Positions 11,255 to 21,420 are shown, counted from the first letter of the stretch. The stretch is DNA of 64,000 nucleotides from Artemia franciscana (GCF_032884065.1 NC_088873.1:8195702-8259701); one strand, 5' to 3'. A program made the numbers and translations. The notes: a model not told the origin generated them from the sequence alone.

Positions 11255-11785
11255 TTAGGACAAAACGTACGGGTGGTTAAAAGATATGCCAAGACGGCAA
11301 TTAGAGCTTGTCAAAAACAAAATGAAGAGCAAAGAAACGCGCAGTTAGAAGACATAAAGCGCAAATACACACGCGGTTAGAAGAACAGCGGCGGGTTACA
11401 AAAATTAAAATGAAGACCAAGGACACACGTGGTTAGAAGACATGGGACACTGAGCATGTGAGAGAGTCAAAAATGAAAATGAAGCGCAAATACACTCGCG
11501 GTTAGAAGAACAGTGGCGGCGTTACAAAAACAAAAATGAAGAGCAAACACACGCAGTTAGAAGACATGCGGCACCAAGCATGTGAGCAGGTCAAAAATGA
11601 AAATGAAAATCAAAGACACAAGCGGGTAGACGACATGCGATACCAAACATGTGAGCGAGTCAATGAAAATCAGCCTGGACAGCGAGAATCAAATCGTGTC
11701 AAAATTTAAGAAGATAATGATGATGACAAGGTTTGGGATTTTGACATGGACAAGGTCACCAATAATACTTATCATGCCTTCGTTA
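11255..11785 (+). pseudogene. Relic of a charged tandem-repeat protein (copy 1)
   Basis: Short frames spell a repeating basic/acidic helix: QRHTRLEDMRHRACERVKNE-like segments recur, with RLED-type motifs at alternating spacings of ~57 and ~69 nt (a unit of about 42 residues). It then runs into ENQPGQRESNRVK, an acidic EDNDDD stretch and FDMDKV. Several in-frame stops and frame changes make it non-functional. Similar R/E-rich repeats occur at the N-termini of arthropod Helitron proteins; that link is inference only. A second, separate copy of the FDMDKV region lies at 13395-13600. Confidence 0.5.
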
Positions 11786-11787
11786 GA

Positions 11788-12087
11788 ATTAAATAAAAAA
11801 AACTAGTTTTTTTAACTGAAAGTAAGGAGCGACATTAAAACTTAAAACGAACAGAAATTACTCCGTGTATGAAAGAAGATGTTCCCTTCTCAACGCCCCG
11901 CTCTTTACGCTAAAGTTTGACTCTTTTTCTCAATTCTACTTTATTAAACAGTAAAAAACTTTAGCGTAAAGAGCGGGGCGTTGAGAAGGGAACAGCCCCT
12001 TCCATACACGGAGTAATTTCTGTTCGTTTTAAGTTTTAATATCGCTCCTTACTTTCAATTAAATCACTAGTTTTTTTTATTTAATTT
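11788..12087. mobile_element. Foldback core I: ~300-bp near-perfect palindrome
   Basis: Left arm 11788-11925 and right arm 11950-12087 are reverse complements over about 130 bp, from aattaaataaaaaaaactag inward to gccccgctctttacgctaaag. A few mismatches lie near the outer ends and at gaaagaagat against ggaaggggct. The loop is a ~25-bp tctttttctcaattctactt stretch. It forms the head of the larger foldback copy I that continues to 13386. Two degenerate hairpins of the same kind lie near 12415-12625 and in other copies. Confidence 0.85.
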
Positions 12088-13386
12088 CTGAACGTTTTTG
12101 AATTAATGCATGTTTGATTTTGGCTCTCCGCATAATAAATAATTATAATGAAATTTGCATATTAATTCTTTTTTTGGCTAAATGGCTTTCTCTTAGTTTT
12201 GATCAGACGATTTTGAGAAAAAGGGGTGGAGGAGGAGGCCTAGTTGCCCTCCAATTTTTTGGTTACTTGACAAGGCAACTAGAACTTTTAATTTTTAACG
12301 AACGTTTTTATTAGTAAAGAATATACGTAACTAAAGAATTAACTTACGTAACGACCTTTTATATTCTTATATTTATATTATGTATATGAGGGGGTTTATC
12401 CCCTCTTTAATACCTCACTCTTTACAGTAAAGCTTAAATTTTGTCCCGGCTCTTTAAGAATGACCCCTGAATCAGAAAGACCGTAAAATAAATAGTTGAA
12501 ATTACTGAAAAATACTTTAGCGTAAAGAGCGAGGCATTTAGGAGGAGTTGAACCCTTCATATGCATGATAATCTCTGTTCGTTTAAAGTTTTAATGCTGC
12601 TCCTTACTTTCAGTTGAAAAAACTTTTCATATTTATTTTGTCATTGTTTTTTTTATAATAATGCTAGGAAATCCTGGCACCCCCTTCATTGAATTTCTCT
12701 TCCCCCATGACATATTCCTCCAAGGAAAGATCCTCCCACATAGCCCCCTCCCCTCAACCCCCTAACCAAAGTAATCCCCCTGAAAAACGTCTGTACACTT
12801 CCCAATAACCATTACTGTATGTAAACACTGGTCAAAGTTTGTAACTTGCAGCCCCTCCCCCGGGGACTGTGGGGGAGTAAGTCATCCCAAATACATAGTT
12901 ATTATGGTTTTCGACTATGCTGAACAAAACGGCTTTCTCAAAATTTTGATCCGTTGACTTTGGGAAAAAATGAGCGTGGGAGGGGGCTAGGTGCCGTCCA
13001 ATTTTTTGGTCACTTAAAAAGGGCACTAGAACTTTTCATTTCCGTTAGAATGAGCCTTCTTGCAACATTCTAGGACCACTCGGTCGATACGATGACCTCT
13101 GGGGAAAAAACAAAAAAAAAAAATAAACACACACCCGTGATCGGTCTTCAGGCAAAAAAATACGAAGGGGTGTTTCCCCCTTTTCTCCAAAATGAGGCAA
13201 ATTTTCTCAGGCTCGTAACTTTTGATGACAAAGACTAAATTTGATGAAACTTATATATTTAAAATCAGCATAAAAATCCGATTCTTTTGATGTATCTCTT
13301 AGTATCAAAATTCTGATTTTTAGAGTTTCGTTTACTTTTGAGCCGGGTCGCTCCTTTACTACAGTTTGTTACCACGAACTGTTTGA
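12088..13386 (+). mobile_element. Foldback element copy I, body and right terminus
   Basis: Colinear with 30783-31940. Shared landmarks are gtttttgaat.aatgcatgttt.attttggctctccgca, a degenerate hairpin near 12415-12625, cacttcccaataaccattact, tttgtaacttg, ggggactgtgggggagtaagtc, ttttctcaggctcgtaacttttgatg, and the terminal gagccgggtcgctcc..tacagtttgttaccacgaactgtttga. The last 25 bases form a small palindrome, cagtt(t/c)gt..acgaactg. No coding frame is conserved between copies. Its left half is missing, and relics of the charged-repeat protein flank both sides. Confidence 0.75.
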
Positions 13387-13394
13387 AACAAAGG

Positions 13395-13600
13395 TTCGGC
13401 AAAATATTTTTCATAACGACGAAAGACAAGCCAAGGTAAGACGAACTGAACAAGTTGTAAATGATAGCGATGATTTTTAGGTTTTGAATTTTGACATGGA
13501 TAAGGTCATCAATGCCTACCATACCTTGCGTGTAGAAGACAAGCGACAGCGAAAGTCCAAATATAGCAGTCTGCTGCGTGCCGAGTGCCGGGACCCGGCG
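13395..13600 (+). pseudogene. Relic of the charged-repeat protein (copy 2)
   Basis: Frames give ERQAKVRRTEQVVNDSDDF, then a stop, then LNFDMDKVINAYHTLRVEDKRQRKSK. The NDSDD..NFDMDKV block corresponds to EDNDDD..DFDMDKV at 11720-11755, so this is a second copy of the same family. The 66-residue frame here starts at TTG, not ATG. A GC-rich stretch follows (13570-13680). Confidence 0.45.
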
Positions 13601-13744
13601 GCAAAGGTACGGGCTCCCGGTACTATACATATGTATGGTCACTGCCATGGCAGTTGCATCTCAGGCCTCCCCCCCTTTCCTTAATGAGGACAGATGTAGT
13701 CGTTTGGAAATAGCAAAACATTGCTGTTTTTTCATGTTTACCTG

Positions 13745-13830
13745 GCATTTAAAAAAAATCTGCTAAAATACATCACAAGTTACCATTTTAATTATTTGCC
13801 CCTGCAGTGCTATCTATATGATGTAATAAA
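13745..13830 (-). repeat. Partial copy of the UAP1 exon boundary and upstream intron
   Basis: The plus-strand string ggcattt..aaaatctgc.aaaatac.atcacaagtta.cattttaa.ttatttgcc.ct..agtgc.atct matches 7536-7612. On the minus strand it keeps a T-rich acceptor ending in AG, followed by ATGCC, but then reads directly into a possible GTAAAC donor in place of the UAP1 coding sequence. It may be a tandem relic or a dispersed repeat shared by both places. Confidence 0.5.
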
Positions 13831-14510
13831 ATGTGTGCTCGGGCATCAGCATGGGAATTTTGTATGAGTGTGTATTTGGACCTTGGACGTTGATTGATTA
13901 TTAAAAGTACTAAACTGTGCAACCCTTATACGTTACAACTTTAATATATTACGACTTTGCAACAAGCATACATTCCTTGTTGCTTTAGAAGACAGAAATA
14001 CTTATTCTTAGAAATTATTTACCTTGTTTCTTTTTTACAATTTTGTCTATAATGATCAATGTTCATGTTTAACTTAAGTTGCCAAGAGGAGGATAAGGTA
14101 AGCTAGAAATGGTTGTTTACTTGTTACTATAACAGTTATAGTATTATGATAGTTATTATAGTTTAATTGTACTAATTATAATAGTTTACTTGTACTATTA
14201 TAAGAGTTATAATAATTAAGTTAGGTTCATTTAGGTTAAGTTAAAGTGGACCTTACTTAAAATTAGTTAACATAATATAACCTAAATTATCCAGTTATGC
14301 TGCCGTCTATAATTACAGTGTAATAGTTGGTAAATGTTAGGTTATATTACACACTTGTGTGTCTTTGGCTTTGAAAAAAATTAAAGGTGCAGCTGAATGT
14401 TGGTTGCATGTATACTGGGTTAGGTTAGATGGTCTAATATTTACATTGGATGAAGACGTAATCTCACTTGATTTGTTTCAGTTCCGAGGGATCTTTGTAA
14501 TTTAATAGTA
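13830..14510. other. AT-rich spacer with ttaggtta motifs
   Basis: No ORF or clear repeat. Between 14100 and 14450 short strings such as ttaggttaagtta and gttaggttagat are common, as in many arthropod intergenic regions. A promoter for the minus-strand UAP1-like gene could lie here, but nothing fixes it. Confidence 0.35.
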
Positions 14511-14514
14511 ACAG

Positions 14515-15111
14515 GTTTTGAAGGTCAACAACACGTGGGATGATAAAACTTATGATTCACATGCTTCAGTACTGAAAAATGAGGCCAGTGCGTCAATCAA
14601 CAGTTATTATAATGTCCGTTGTGATTGACTCAGAATATGTCGGGTTGAAACATTCCCCGTGTAGTGTCGTTCTTGAAGCGGCAATCTTATTGTTGATGAA
14701 CAATGACGTGAAGTTTAAAGCTATTAATGGAATCTCTAATACAATAATTTTAAGTATAATAAAAAACGATGGTGTCCAACATTAAATTTTATAAGGCGAA
14801 ATGGCTTTTATGATAAAATCATTAGACCGTGCAATGAAAATGGTCATGAAATAAAAAAGTACATGGGGAAATCTGAGGAATATGCAGGTTTTTGGTGTGC
14901 AAGCTGTTTATGTTAAGGGAAACACCAAACAGATATGCTCTTAGCAGCGGAATGTGATAAACATATTCCATTATTCAACTTTGAAGACTTCAATTGTGAG
15001 AAATACCTGCACTTAATTCATGACCCCAAAGATGAATTTCCATATTTCGCTCAATGGGTGCCTGAGAAGATACCTGATAAAGAAAAACGCATCAGATATC
15101 CGAAGACCTAA
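14515..15111 (+). pseudogene. Unrecognised broken protein-coding region
   Basis: Three plus-strand frames with protein-like composition follow one another. After a possible acceptor (taatttaatagtaacag, ending 14514), VLKVNNTWDDKTYDSHASVL reads to a stop at 14626. An ATG frame at 14579-14785 overlaps it. A 124-codon frame runs 14740-15111 with a single TAA at 14914-14916. The last contains IIRPCNENGHEI, GFWCASCLC and IPLFNFEDFNCEKYLHLIH, then ends KRIRYPKT. The C and H residues (C-x-E-N-G-H, W-C-x-x-C) suggest a zinc-binding fold, but no family is recognised. The broken frames suggest a decayed gene or transposon ORF. Confidence 0.4.
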
Positions 15112-15204
15112 ACTTTTGCTTCTTCTATCGAAAAAGACTGAAAAGGCGTTCAAGGTTTAAGTGAATCTAACCTTAAATATTGGGCAAAAATTAGAGTTTG
15201 CTCT

Positions 15205-17335
15205 TGGCTTTGACGGTTTGGTCTGGATTTCTATGCACCGGTTAAGATTTTTACTTTAGATCTTGATTTCTATGGTTTGGTCTTTAATTCTATGCATTAG
15301 TCTTGATTTCCATTGACTGTTCTCGTTTTCTACACGTTGATCTCGCAATTAATGCGAGTTCATCCAGATTTTCTAAGCATTTGTTATGATTTCCATGGAA
15401 TTGCTCTAGATTTCTACATATTGACCTCTTGATTTCTTCGGATTGCTCTTGATTTTTAGATGTTGGTGTTTTGATCTCTTGATTTTTTCGGATTGGTCTG
15501 GATTTTTAGAGATTAGCCTTGATTTCTTCAGTTTGGTCTTATTTTTACGAATTCGTTGGGGTTTCTAGGATATGGTCATGACTTGGGATCACTACAATCA
15601 CGAGCTCTGTCTCTCCGTGGTGACCCAGTGTATTTTATTTGTTATGCGTATATTATTAATAAATTGAACTTGAACTTGTTTGTATTGGTCTTAATTTTTA
15701 GATATTGCCCTAGATTTCTTTGGTTTAGTCTTGATTTTTAGGGATTTCGCAATAATTTCTAGAGTTTGGTCTTGGTTTTTACTGTTTGGTCTGAATTTTT
15801 ATGCGCTGTTTATGATTTCTACGGATTGTTCTGGATTTCTACAGCTTGATCTCTCGATTTTTGCGACTTTGCCTGGATTTCTAAGCATTGGTTATGATTT
15901 CGAAGGTTTTGCTCTACATTTCTACGTATTGATCTCTTGATTTCTTCGGATTGGTGCTGATTTTTAGAGATTGGCCTTGTTTTCTTCCGTTTGCTCTTAT
16001 TTTTTATGAATTCTTTTGGATTTCTAGGGTCTGGTCATGATTTGTATGTACTGGTCTTGATTTTTAGGTGTTGCCCTTGATTTCTTTGGATTGGCCTTGA
16101 TTTTTAGATGTTGACCATGATTTATAGAGTTTAGACTTGGTTTTGTACGGCTTGGTCTGGATTTCTATGCACTGGTCATGATGTCTATGGTCTGGTCTCG
16201 ATTTCTAGGGTTGACCGTGACTCTTATGCATTGGTATGGATTTCAATGCATCATTTATGATTTGCAAGAATTCGTCTGGATTTGTATGTAGTGGTTATGA
16301 TTTCCAGGGTTTTTTTCTGAATCTCTACATATTGATCTCTTGTTCTCTGGGAGGTGGTATTGATTTTCATGGTTTTGTTCGGGATTTCGATGCATTGGTC
16401 TCTTGATTCCTACGGCTTGGTCTGGATTTCTAATATTGATTGCTTGATTTTTTTTTTTATTTTGCCTGGATTTCTGTGAGTTGATAATAAGTTCTATGGG
16501 TAGCTCTAGCTTGATTTTTCGAAGTTGATCTTGATTTCCTCGGTTTGGTCTTAATTTTTATGAATTAATCTTGATTTCTAGGGTCCGGTCATAATTTCTA
16601 TGTATTGGTCTTGATTTCTAAGGATTATTCTGGATTTCTACACATTGATCTTTCGAATTGTTCGGGTTCTTACGGATTTCTATGCATTGGCTCATCGGGT
16701 ACTCTAGATTTCTACATATTAACCTCTTGATTTCTTCGGGTTGGTCTTGATTTTTAGAGGTTAACCTTGATTTCTTCAGTTCGGTCTTGATATTTCTGAA
16801 TTCGTCGGGATTTCTATGTATTGGTCTTGATTTTTATAAGTTGATCATAATTTATACTGTGTGATCTTTATTTCTAGGGTTTGGTCATGATTTCTACAAG
16901 TTACTCTCTAGTTCTACAGTTTTGTCTTGATTTCTGGAGTTTTTTCTTCATTTCTATGTATTGGTATTTATTTTTAAGATTGCTCTGGGTTTCTAGAAAT
17001 TGATCACTTGATTTTTGTGAGTTCGTCTGGATTTCTATGAGTTGTTCATGATTTATGTCGGCTTACTCTAGATTTCTTGATCTATTCGGTTTGTTCTTGA
17101 TTTTTATGAATTCATCTAGATTTCTATGGTCGGGTCATGTTTTGTATGCATTGATGTTGATTTTTTGAAGTTACCTTGATTTCTTCTGATTGGTCTCGAT
17201 TTTAGAGGTTGACCTTGATTTTTAGAGTTTGGTTTTGGTTTTTACAATTTGGTCTGGGTTTCAATGCATTGGTTATGATTTCTACAGTTTGATCTTGATT
17301 TCCATGTATTGGTTTCGATTTCTTGAACAGCAAGA
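15205..17335. repeat. ~20-bp degenerate minisatellite, ~2.1 kb
   Basis: Variants of CTTGATTTCTANGNATTGGT follow one another for over 2 kb. Successive units near 16060-16200 measure 20 or 21 bp. With about 100 copies the unit is strongly diverged (cttgattt, ctggattt and catgattt starts alternate). Two open frames at 15556-15940 are by-products of the repeat and begin without supporting signals. An unrelated ~120-bp insertion sits near 15575-15690. Confidence 0.9.
15575..15690 (+). mobile_element. Short retroposon 3' end inside the 20-bp minisatellite
   Basis: The minisatellite is interrupted by a stretch from acttgggatcactacaatcacg to ttattaataaattgaacttgaacttg. The repeated ttgaac tail after AATAAA-like sequence is typical of the 3' end of a LINE or SINE. 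No coding content. Confidence 0.5.
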
Positions 17336-17504
17336 ACCATTTTATTGTTAGATTATGATGTTCCATGGTATTTCACACACATCCCCTTCTCCTTGTTTCT
17401 GGTGATTTTGTAAAAAAAAATTCAGTTTATTTCTAAAAAGAAACATTTTCTTGAATAAGCCTTTTCCTTATTACCACAACATGTCAAAACCCGGAACACT
17501 TCAA

Positions 17505-17567
17505 AATCAAGACATCGAGGACAACCTTCAAAATCAAGACCAATACATAGAAATCATAACCAATGTA
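17505..17567. repeat. Inverted block of the 20-bp minisatellite
   Basis: The stretch caaaatcaagac..aaatcaagaccaatacatagaaatcataaccaatgtatag is the reverse complement of three minisatellite units (gatttctatgtattggtcttgatttt). It lies 170 bp past the end of the main array. Confidence 0.75.
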
Positions 17568-17589
17568 TAGATCAATTAAAAACAACGGT

Positions 17590-18705
17590 AATTTTTTCCC
17601 TTATAAGTTTATTTTTCAAGGGGAAAGGTGCAAAATACTTAGGTGCGACAAAGTGCCCCAGAGGGTGTTATAGGTGGCTGGTGCACTGTGCAACGCTGGC
17701 CTCAATTGATAGGGGTCATCAGAAGAAGCGCTAATATTTTATTTCATTAGGTTTAAACGATCAATTCTAGTGTAAACGAATTTTTTTGCAGGAAAAATGC
17801 TCGATAAATATCATATGTGTGAAAATACTTGATGTAGGGTGCCGTGAGTACGCCATTAAGTGTAACAGGCTGGGAATTGCCATGGAACATTGCAATGTAG
17901 CAATAAAACGCAAGTTTTAGCTGTTCAAATAAAAACGATGATCATTTTTTAGTTTATAAATTTATTTTTGAGCGGAAAGGTTGAAAAACCCGTAAGTGTG
18001 GTAATGTGCACCAGAACGGTGTCGTATGCCATTTGTAGTTTGCCAAAGTGACGTGAATTATTATAAGGGCATCATGTTTTGGGGTGGGTTGCTAAAACAT
18101 GAACCACTGGATTTAATGAGTGTTTTTTTAACAAGAAAATATTTGGAAAATGTCTTAGGAATGAAGAAGAGGTCCTAAAGGGTGCCAGAAGGCCAGTCAC
18201 AGTGTGGCACGGTAATATGAATTAACTAGTATATTACACTGAGTATGGTTTGCGAGAACATGAACCATTGGAATTAATTGATGATTTTTTAACAAGAACA
18301 TATATAGAAATGTCTTAGGAATTAAGAAGAGGTGCTAGAAGGTGCCAGATTGTCAATCGTAGGGTACCATGGTGGTCACAATTGTGACGGTTTATCACGT
18401 TGAGGGATGGCTTGCAAAACCACGAACCATTGGATTTCAGCATTAATTAACAAGAACGTATCTGGAAATGTCATAGGAACGAAGAAGGGGTGCTAGAGGG
18501 TACCAGATGGCTAGTAATAGTTTTTAACGGTTTAGGATGGCTTGCAAAAACACGAATCAATAGATTTGAATCACAATTTTAACATGAAAGATTTTTGAAA
18601 AAAATATCTTAGGAATGATAATACGTGTCATTATGATGCAACAATGCCAGCCACATATTGCTATGGTGGTGTCAATTGCTAGGACTAACATTTTCTAGAG
18701 CTCAA
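17590..18705. repeat. ~160-bp degenerate tandem repeat
   Basis: Landmarks (ggcttgcaaaa.cacgaaccattggattt, then taacaagaa..tat.tggaaatgtc.taggaa.gaagaagggtgctagagggtgccaga) recur near 18097, 18258, 18417 and 18549. Weaker copies begin near 17640 and 17940. Spacing is about 130-160 bp. Confidence 0.7.
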
Positions 18706-18987
18706 ACTTAAACTGAGTGGTGTTAAAAGAGTTTTTCGACTGAGGGGGAGGGAAATCTAACGCTCAGTCAAAGAAACGATGAATTTTCATTAAAGGCCCT
18801 CAAAAACACCTCTTAATATGGGTTAAATGTGTCTCTAATAACCCCCCTCCCTCTCTGGAACTGTTTGGTAGGATCACCACCTTTCTCTAGTTCATAATTT
18901 CTTTTTGCTTATATTTTATTCTTTATAAGCTTTTTCTAAAGTTTAAAAAAAATTGAGGTTGAATTTCTTTTCTGTGTTTTGACAATG

Positions 18988-19250
18988 GTTGTAAATAATA
19001 CAACTACTAATAATAATAATAATAATTACTCACGCAGTACCAAGCCGCCTGAGGCCAACACAGCTACTCACGCTCCTCCCCCAACCTAATCTTTCAAGGC
19101 CTCCCTCTTTACGCCCTTCCAGGAAGTTCCCATTTCCTTTAAACCTTTATTTATGACATCCTTCCAACCCAGACGAAGACGACCTGCTTTCCGTGTAGCC
19201 CCAGACGGTTGGTCAAACAGGACAATCTTCTGCAATCTGTCATCCTTAAT
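18988..19250 (-). mobile_element. RTE-like LINE 3' fragment, minus strand
   Basis: Reverse complement of the 3' end seen at 58430-58600: a trinucleotide tail (aactactaataataataataata), then caagccgcctgaggccaacacagc, ccaggaagttcccatttcctttaaacctttatttatgacatcctccaacc and gacgacctgctttccg. The match stops near 19250, where the next minisatellite begins. Confidence 0.8.
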
Positions 19251-19545
19251 CCCCCGTTGGAATAAACTGCTAGGACCCTCAATGGAATTGGTTGCTAGGG
19301 TAATCCGTTGGAATAAGTTGCTAGGGTCCCCGGTAGTTAGGCTAAGAGTCCAATGGAATTGAATGTTAGAGCATCCGGGTTGAAATGGTAGCTAGGTTTG
19401 GGCCCCCAATGAAATTGGATGCTAGGGCCTCAATGGAATTGGATGGTAGCCCCTCTGATGAAATTGGATGCTCCTCCCCCAATGGTTAGGTTAGGGTCCC
19501 CGGTGAAATTGGAAGATAGGAGTCTCGTTGGAATTGTTTGTTAAG
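19250..19545. repeat. ~30-bp minisatellite (ATGGAATTGGATGCTAGGG)
   Basis: Variants of ccccaatggaattggatgctagggtc repeat about ten times, with units of roughly 25-40 bp. Confidence 0.8.
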
Positions 19546-19654
19546 GTCCAGCGTCTTGAAGGTTCCCACTAGAGGACCCTAAAGGTTTTTCTCACCTTGC
19601 CTTCCTAGGTTTTTCAAGAATGAGAAAACTATTATGTACATAAGTAAAAATCGG

Positions 19655-19955
19655 CTTAGAGAAAAATGTCTAAGAAAACGTCTTGGGATGTTTTAAAACG
19701 CCTTGAAAAAACATCTTGAAAAAAAAATTCTTAAAAATGTCTTGGGATGTCTTGAAACATCTTAAAACGCCTTAAAGAATAATGTCTAAAAATGTCTTGA
19801 AAAAATATCTTGAAGAAAAATGTCTTAAAAAAAGACTTGAAATGTCTTAAACGTCCTGAAAAAATATCTTGAAGAAAAATGTCTCAAAAAACGTCTTGGA
19901 ATGTCTTAAAACGTCTTTAAAAATATCTTAAAGAAAAAGGGCTTAATAAAGCTCC
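19655..19955. repeat. Minisatellite built on AAAATGTCTTGAA
   Basis: Strings aatgtcttgaaa, aacgtcttggaatgtcttaaaacg and aatatcttgaagaaaaatgtct recur. The short ~12-bp motif forms a longer ~65-bp unit seen about four times. Confidence 0.8.
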
Positions 19956-19974
19956 CCCCGCTTGACTAGCTATG

Positions 19975-20410
19975 TAACGAACATGCAATATGACTTGACA
20001 TCCAAAGAAACTCGGATTTAGTGGGCTTCTGAAGGTTTTTTAAGGAAATCTAGATTTGGCGGGGGTCTCGTTGGTTTTTAAAGAACAATTTTAGAAATCC
20101 AGATTTGGTGGGACCTCGTAGGTCATTAAACACAACATCGAGGGAAATCATGATTTGGTGTGGGTTTTTAAAAAGAAAATATTATGTAACGTTTGCATCT
20201 TGACTAGCAGGCCACTGTAGGTTTTTAAAATACTCTCTATTAGGTAGACGCCAAAATCTATTACATAACATCCAAAGAAATCCTGATTCGGTGGGGGCCA
20301 GAAGGGTTTATAAAAGAAACTATTAGGTAACATGCATACCCTATGACATAACAATCTTAGAAATCCTGATTTGGCGGGCCCCCTGAAGGTTCTTCAAAGA
20401 ACTAACACCT
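19975..20410. repeat. Degenerate ~60/120-bp tandem repeat
   Basis: Blocks with aaagaaatcc.gatt.ggtggg and gaaggtt.ttaaa, and with tatgtaac..gcat..tgac.taacat, recur near 20000, 20065, 20135, 20210, 20275 and 20350. Confidence 0.6.
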
Positions 20411-20664
20411 GCGTCTCTTAGAAAACATTCCCAATGACGTAACATGCACCTGACGGCTGTCATGGAATGGTGGGATAGGGATACGTTTCAACGCAGGGGT
20501 AGGGCTCTGTTTAAAACCAGGGATAGGGCACCGTTTAAAATTATTGAGTTGATACTACTGTTAAAAGTGTGTTGTTAGTTATTAATATCAGAACTGGAGA
20601 CTAACTAAAATTATATTGCTTTATCGGAAAGAATTCTAGCTGAAAACTAAAAGATATCGACATT

Positions 20665-20853
20665 ATGGCTAACAAAAGGTTACTAAGAGCCTTATTAATT
20701 ATTTGTTATTTTCAGTTTGGTGCTAAGGCCTCTCAAAGAAATATTATTGATTTTTGCGCAAGTTTTACGGTTTCAGCAAAGCTCTCATTTTGCAAAAGGT
20801 TACTAAGAGCCTTATTAATTATTTGTTATTTTCAGTTTGGTGCTAAAATTTAA
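20665..20853 (+). CDS. Hypothetical small ORF with signal-peptide-like start and in-frame 120-bp duplication
   Basis: An ATG frame of 62 codons. Residues 1-22 have a basic start (MANKRLLR), a hydrophobic run (ALLIICYFQFG) and A-K-A, a plausible signal peptidase site, followed by a short Cys-containing segment. From 20793 the first 54 bases of the unit starting at 20673 repeat; the period is exactly 120 bp (40 codons), so the frame stays open, then ends in an AT-rich microsatellite. The same stretch contains ttatttgttattttcag, which would also serve as a splice acceptor, so the coding reading is uncertain. No homologue is recognised. Confidence 0.25.
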   Translation: MANKRLLRALLIICYFQFGAKASQRNIIDFCASFTVSAKLSFCKRLLRALLIICYFQFGAKI

Positions 20854-21066
20854 AAAAATATTATTATAAATATTAAAATAATAAAATATATTAATTAAAT
20901 AAATAATAATAATAATAATAATATAAATAATATAAATAATAAATAATAATAATAATATATAAATGATAGTAAAATAATAATAAATATTATATAATAAATT
21001 ATAAATAATAAATAATAATATTATCATAAATAATAAATAAATAAATAATAATAATAAAATAATATA
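20847..21066. repeat. AAT/ATT microsatellite tract
   Basis: About 220 bp of aataat, ataaat and taatat runs with almost no G or C. It replaces the segment ggcctctcaaagaaatattattgat of the 120-bp unit; the unit resumes at 21067 (tttttgcgcaggttttacg). Confidence 0.9.
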
Positions 21067-21223
21067 TTTTTGCGCAGGTTTTACGCTTTCAGCAAAGCTC
21101 TCATTTTGCAAAGTCCTATATTATATGCCTATAGGAAAAATATAAGCAGTCACTTTATTTGTTATAGGCATGTAGGTTGGATAACCCAAGTAAGATAATT
21201 TATTTTACTCTCTATTTTCGCTA

Positions 21224-21420
21224 GGAATTTCGTGGGTTTTCTTTATCAGCCAGAGGACAGAAAGGAAGCTAAAAGGACAAAAGCAGTCATTTTGGTAAAG
21301 ATTTCCGCCAAGTCGGCTTTAGTGCTGAAAAAACAACAACAACAAACTTTTGGAGTAAACTCCGACAGAGCAGAAGAAACAGTGAGTGTCTCATTTGCTA
21401 TGCTAGAGCTTACTTCAAAA
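21224..21420 (+). CDS. Possible exon of unknown protein
   Basis: An open frame follows a good acceptor (ttattttactctctattttcgctag, ending near 21222) and ends at a possible donor (aaaag|gtcagt near 21420). It reads FVGFLYQPEDRKEAKRTKAV, then VKISAKSALVLKKQQQQTFG, then SDRAEETVSVSFAMLEL. Lysine- and glutamine-rich, with no recognised domain. The longest frame begins at a GTG, so no start codon is implied. It could also be part of a transposon ORF. Confidence 0.3.

Noticed and set aside
13265-13648. 127-codon minus-strand frame
   Set aside because: It spans the foldback terminus and the charged-repeat relic, crossing a repeat boundary; composition and context do not support a gene.
14220-14450. 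Repeated ttaggtta strings as possible telomeric TTAGG repeats
   Set aside because: At most two consecutive TTAGG-like units and no array; such strings are common in arthropod spacer DNA. The same holds for aggttaggttaggg near 24618.
15556-15940. Two open frames with F/L-rich proteins
   Set aside because: They lie inside the 20-bp minisatellite, follow its period, and lack real start codons or conserved motifs.
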